A DNA stretch of 8,639 bases from Burkholderiales bacterium (GTDB lineage Bacteria; Pseudomonadota; Gammaproteobacteria; Burkholderiales; Usitatibacteraceae), in NCBI GenBank assembly GCA_025350945.1, contig JANXWW010000090.1:1-8639 (forward strand), written 5' to 3'. Positions 5,963 to 8,639 of this stretch are shown here, in pieces. Position 1 is the first letter of the stretch. The number at the start of each line of letters is the position of its first letter. Under the pieces are notes generated by a model, which ran no database searches, was not told where the DNA came from, and saw only the letters and a list, made by a program, of their open reading frames with translations. The translations under genes were made by a program, and so were the position numbers.

Positions 5963-6761
5963 ATGCTTTAAGTTTGATGAAATTTTTTAACGCGTCCAAT
6001 ACATCGCCCGGCGCTTCCTGCATCATCGCGTGGCCGATTCCGTCGAACAATATAAACGCGGCTTCGGGAATTTGTTTGGCTAGTATTGCTGCGGCTTTCG
6101 GCGGCGTCATCATGTCGCGTGTGCCGCTGAGGATTAATGTCAGCGCGATAATATTTTTCAGCGTGGCTTCACTCATCGTAAATTTTTGACATGCGGTGAG
6201 ATCCGCTGCCAATACACCTGGCCGACTTTTCTCGAGCAAACATTTATAAGCCATCATCAGCGATGTGCCGGGAATGGCCGATTGATTCCATTTTATCTGC
6301 GGCGCGTGACCCCAAATATTGAGCATGTCGAACGCTTCATGTGGGTGGTGAACGGCCGCGTCCAGTAGCGCATCGGCGACCGGCATGGGAGCGCTGCAAC
6401 CGAGCAGCGCCAGATGCGAAACGCGTGTGGGATAACGTGCGGCAATATCCAGCGCAATCAGCGAGCCCATGCTGTGACCGACGATGGCGGCCGTGTTGAT
6501 TGCGCCGTTGTCGCACAAATTAATGACCCAATCTGCGTATTGTGCAATCGTTTTTTTCGCCTCACCAAAGCTCTTGCCGTGCTCGGGTAAATCGAGTGCT
6601 AAAACATTAAAGCCATGGTGCGCAAAATAGCGCGATTGGAATGTCCATACGCTATGGTCATTGGCCGCGCCATGAATAAAAATCACGCTTGGTTTTGCTG
6701 CATCAAAATTTTTGCCGCCGGTGTAAACAAATGCGGGCTGCTGCTGAACGAGGAATTTCAT
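5961..6761 (-). CDS. Alpha/beta-fold hydrolase
   Basis: A 266-residue cytoplasmic hydrolase with no signal peptide. The catalytic triad is readable: nucleophile S97 in GHSMG (95-99), acid D216 in LSGTRDMMTP, and H244 in GIGHAMMQEAP. The oxyanion-hole HG is at 30-31 (FIHGAANDHSVW), followed by the family motif LALDLPEHGKS (54-64). A cap of roughly residues 120-195 lies between the core strands. The length is normal for an esterase, lipase or C-C hydrolase-like member; the substrate cannot be told. It is not homoserine O-acetyltransferase (MetX), which is longer and uses GGSMGG. The start ATG overlaps the MetY stop (ATGA, 6758-6761), so the two genes are coupled. The stop overlaps the shared terminator. 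Confidence 0.9.
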   Translation of the reverse strand: MKFLVQQQPAFVYTGGKNFDAAKPSVIFIHGAANDHSVWTFQSRYFAHHGFNVLALDLPEHGKSFGEAKKTIAQYADWVINLCDNGAINTAAIVGHSMGSLIALDIAARYPTRVSHLALLGCSAPMPVADALLDAAVHHPHEAFDMLNIWGHAPQIKWNQSAIPGTSLMMAYKCLLEKSRPGVLAADLTACQKFTMSEATLKNIIALTLILSGTRDMMTPPKAAAILAKQIPEAAFILFDGIGHAMMQEAPGDVLDALKNFIKLKA

Positions 6762-8053
6762 ATTTTTTGCGATGCTGATAATGCGCGCGATAAATCTTCG
6801 ATGAGATCATCCGCGTGTTCGAGACCAATGGATAAGCGAATGGTGCCTTCCGTTATGCCCGATGCTTTTAACGCGGCGGTATCCATGCGGAAATGCGTGG
6901 TGGTGGCAGGCTGTATCACTAGTGATTTTGCGTCGCCGATATTGGCCAGATGCGAAAATAAATTGAGTTTTTCAATAAACGTTTTACCGGCTAATTTTCC
7001 GCCTTTCACTTCAAAACTCACGACGGCACTGACGCCACTCGGAAATAATTGCTTCGACAATTCATAATCCGGATGCGAAGGTAATTCCGGATAAGTCACT
7101 TGCGCCACTGCTTTGTGTGTGGATAAAAATTCAACAATGCGGCGCGCATTATCAATGTGGCGCGGCATGCGCACATGCAGTGTTTCCAGCCCCTGCAAAA
7201 TCTGAAAAGCGGTCATCGGTGCCATGGTTGCGCCGAAATCGCGCAGACCCTCGCGACGCGCGCGTAGCGCAAACGCGGCCACCGATGATTCATCGGTCAT
7301 CACCATATCGTGAAAGCCTTCATACGGCTCGGTCAGTGTGGGGAATTTTTGTGATTTTTCCCAGTCGAATCGACCACCATCAATCAACACACCGCCAATC
7401 ACCACACCATGACCCGACAAAAATTTGGTTGCCGAATGCATCACAATATCGGCACCCTGCGTAATGGGGCGCGACAAAAAAGGCGTGGTCAAGGTGGCGT
7501 CCACCATCAGCGGAATATGTGCGGCGTGCGCGATGTCGGCGATCAGTGGAATGTTCAATACATCAAGTCCCGGATTGCCCACTGTTTCTCCAAACAGCAA
7601 ACGTGTGTTTGGGCGAATCGCCGCGCGCCATGCGTCAGGATCACGGCCATCGACAAATGTGGTGTTAATGCCAAATCGCGGCAGCGTATATGAAAGCAAA
7701 TTGTGCGAGCCGCCGTAGAGCGCATTGGACGCCACAATGTGTGCGCCTGCGTCCATGAGCGTGGCAATCGCCAAGTGCAGCGCTGCTTGCCCGCTGGCGG
7801 TGGCAATTGCCGCCGGTGCACCATCGAGCGCTGCCATGCGTTCTTCAAACACGGCGGTGGTGGGGTTCGAGATACGCGAATACACATGACCGGCGCGTTC
7901 GAGATTGAACAAGGATGCGGCGGTTTCAGCGTCTGAAAATACGAATGATGCCGATTGATAGATAGGCACCGCACGTGCGCCTGTGGTCGGATCAGGCGAC
8001 TGGCCCGCGTGGACGGCTAAAGTCTCAATACGTGGGTAAGCGGGAGTAGGCAT
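6758..8053 (-). CDS. metY: O-acetylhomoserine sulfhydrylase (PLP-dependent, MetY-type)
   Basis: A 431-residue cytoplasmic enzyme of the Cys/Met-metabolism PLP family. It probably converts O-acetylhomoserine and sulfide to homocysteine and acetate (EC 2.5.1.49), feeding methionine synthesis. Visible motifs: TLAVHAGQ at 11-18; YSRISNPT at 58-65, which binds the cofactor phosphate of the partner subunit; the ASGQAA loop at 86-91; Y113, expected to stack on PLP; D185 in VDAT; and HSATKFLSGHG at 206-216, with K210 as the Schiff-base lysine. The KFPTLTEPYEGFH segment and the total length favour MetY over the roughly 390-residue MetB/MetC/MetZ enzymes. A small oddity is QPATTTH, where relatives usually have HPASTTH. 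The start ATG at 8053-8051 gives the normal N-terminus, but the ribosome site is weak. It is first in a two-gene operon with the hydrolase. Confidence 0.92.
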   Translation of the reverse strand: MPTPAYPRIETLAVHAGQSPDPTTGARAVPIYQSASFVFSDAETAASLFNLERAGHVYSRISNPTTAVFEERMAALDGAPAAIATASGQAALHLAIATLMDAGAHIVASNALYGGSHNLLSYTLPRFGINTTFVDGRDPDAWRAAIRPNTRLLFGETVGNPGLDVLNIPLIADIAHAAHIPLMVDATLTTPFLSRPITQGADIVMHSATKFLSGHGVVIGGVLIDGGRFDWEKSQKFPTLTEPYEGFHDMVMTDESSVAAFALRARREGLRDFGATMAPMTAFQILQGLETLHVRMPRHIDNARRIVEFLSTHKAVAQVTYPELPSHPDYELSKQLFPSGVSAVVSFEVKGGKLAGKTFIEKLNLFSHLANIGDAKSLVIQPATTTHFRMDTAALKASGITEGTIRLSIGLEHADDLIEDLSRALSASQKI

Positions 8054-8092
8054 GGATATATTTTCTATTGAAATTCATGGGGTTACAGCTAA

Positions 8093-8101
8093 ATTATCAC
8101 A
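8093..8101 (-). promoter_or_regulatory. Candidate extended -10 promoter for the metY operon
   Basis: Read on the minus strand, TGTGATAAT is a TGn extended -10 element with the hexamer GATAAT (5 of 6 to consensus). It lies about 40 bases before the metY start, giving a leader of roughly 33 nucleotides. No good -35 hexamer is seen, as is common for extended -10 promoters. Confidence 0.4.
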
Positions 8102-8120
8102 TGCCGCATAAAGTCTTGCG

Positions 8121-8138
8121 CCAAAACCCTTGTTTTGG
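8121..8138. promoter_or_regulatory. Inverted repeat (possible operator) in the divergent gap
   Basis: CCAAAAC, spacer CCTT, GTTTTGG is a perfect 7-base inverted repeat. It sits just upstream of the metY promoter candidate and between divergently transcribed genes. It could be a dimeric regulator site. It does not look like a terminator. Confidence 0.4.
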
Positions 8139-8149
8139 TATGGTGTTGG

Positions 8150-8179
8150 TAATATTTGTGTCGCATTCGGCTAATATTT
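8150..8179. repeat. Direct repeat TAATATTT in the divergent gap
   Basis: TAATATTT occurs at 8150-8157 and 8172-8179, offset by 22 bases, close to two helical turns. Either copy contains a -10-like TAATAT for the rightward gene, but no matching -35 is seen. The rest of the 8054-8268 gap shows no gene or RNA structure that I can support. Confidence 0.35.
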
Positions 8180-8268
8180 AGTCTAAAGGCCACGCAAAGG
8201 GAAAACATAAAAGCATAATTTTTTGCAGTTCACGCATGTACTCGCGCAAGCACTCACTTAATCAAAAT

Positions 8269-8639
8269 ATGACATCTCGACTCTCGGCGCTTATTATCTA
8301 TTTTATCGCGGTCGCGTTAATCAGCTTCTGCGTACCTGTCATGAATGCAGACGCTGCAACAAAAAAGAAAAGCGTTAACGTAACCTACAAGAAGGGCAAA
8401 CTTAAATCCAGAGTCAAAGCGCCACCGCCGGTAGCGGATCTGGATGCCAGTGGCCGCCCCAACCTTTTATCGCACGCCGCCTTTGTATTCGATCAGACAT
8501 CCGGTGCGATGTTGTATTCGAAAAACGCCGATAACGCAATGCCGATTGCCTCCATCACCAAGCTGATGACCGCGATGGTAGTGCTGGATGCGAAGCTGAA
8601 TTTGGATGAAGCAGTGGTCATTCATGAGAGCGATGTGGA
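8269..8639 (+). CDS. pbpG: PBP7-like D-alanyl-D-alanine endopeptidase, partial (3' end beyond right edge)
   Basis: N-terminal 123 residues of a penicillin-binding protein of peptidase family S11, which cleaves peptidoglycan cross-links or stem peptides in the periplasm. From ATG 8269 there is a signal peptide or anchor (hydrophobic about 5-24, cleavage probably near ADA at 27-29). A basic linker (TKKK...KKGKLKSRVK) follows, then the domain start DLDASGRPNLLSHAAFVFDQ from residue 58. The catalytic SxxK is SITK, S95 to K98, within PIASITKLMTAMVVLD. The domain opening resembles beta/gammaproteobacterial PbpG more than DacA/DacC, so endopeptidase is preferred; carboxypeptidase remains possible. 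The SxN and KTG motifs lie outside the window. An in-frame ATG at 8236 would add 11 residues; neither start has a clear ribosome site. Confidence 0.87.
   Translation, partial: MTSRLSALIIYFIAVALISFCVPVMNADAATKKKSVNVTYKKGKLKSRVKAPPPVADLDASGRPNLLSHAAFVFDQTSGAMLYSKNADNAMPIASITKLMTAMVVLDAKLNLDEAVVIHESDV

Noticed and set aside
5961..6761. Reading the hydrolase as MetX (homoserine O-acetyltransferase) because it is beside metY
   Set aside because: At 266 residues it is too short, and its nucleophile motif is GHSMG rather than the GGSMGG typical of MetX.
6615..7067. A 150-codon plus-strand open frame over the metY/hydrolase junction
   Set aside because: Antisense to two well-supported overlapping genes; the translation shows no motif.
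8054..8268. A SAM-type riboswitch in the metY leader
   Set aside because: The candidate leader is only about 33 nucleotides, too short for a known SAM aptamer, and I see no matching helices.

Overview
The window reads as an ordinary, gene-dense chromosomal segment of a Gram-negative bacterium. Base composition is close to balanced by eye. Gene content and protein style (a MetY subgroup enzyme, a PBP7-type endopeptidase, an Atm1-type exporter, an OmpA-like small barrel) point to a betaproteobacterium, perhaps Burkholderiales/Oxalobacteraceae-like. That placement is an inference from remembered family resemblance, not a search. I see no IS element, phage gene, CRISPR array, tRNA or rRNA.

Layout. 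(1) Positions 1-455, minus strand: 5' part of a short, single-domain-type asparaginase that runs off the left edge. (2) Positions 527-3181, plus strand: a tight three-gene run. A small DUF2805/TIGR03643 protein overlaps by 8 bases a fused osmoprotectant-type ABC transporter (periplasmic binding domain followed by permease domain). After a 14-base gap comes a spermidine-synthase-like methyltransferase-fold protein. No ATPase gene for the transporter lies in the window. (3) Positions 3305-5164, plus: a full half-transporter of the Atm1/HMT1 exporter family. (4) Positions 5362-5904, plus: a small outer-membrane beta-barrel protein with a long leader that holds a sigmaE-like promoter candidate and a strong hairpin. 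(5) Positions 5921-5962: a perfect bidirectional terminator between convergent genes. (6) Positions 8053-5961, minus: a two-gene operon of O-acetylhomoserine sulfhydrylase (metY-type) and an alpha/beta hydrolase, joined by an ATGA overlap. (7) Positions 8054-8268: a divergent regulatory gap with an inverted repeat and a direct repeat. (8) From 8269 to the right edge, plus: the start of a PBP7-like D-Ala-D-Ala endopeptidase (peptidase family S11).

How they may work together. Only two groups look co-transcribed: DUF2805/transporter/SpeE-like, and MetY/hydrolase. The first combines compatible-solute-type uptake with two proteins of uncertain role. The second makes homocysteine from O-acetylhomoserine and sulfide, with a coupled hydrolase of unknown substrate. 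The rest are independent envelope, transport or housekeeping genes. I found no convincing new multi-gene system. The best leads are the ATPase-less fused transporter operon, the SpeE-like protein lacking the canonical active-site signatures, and the layered regulatory signals before the outer-membrane protein gene.
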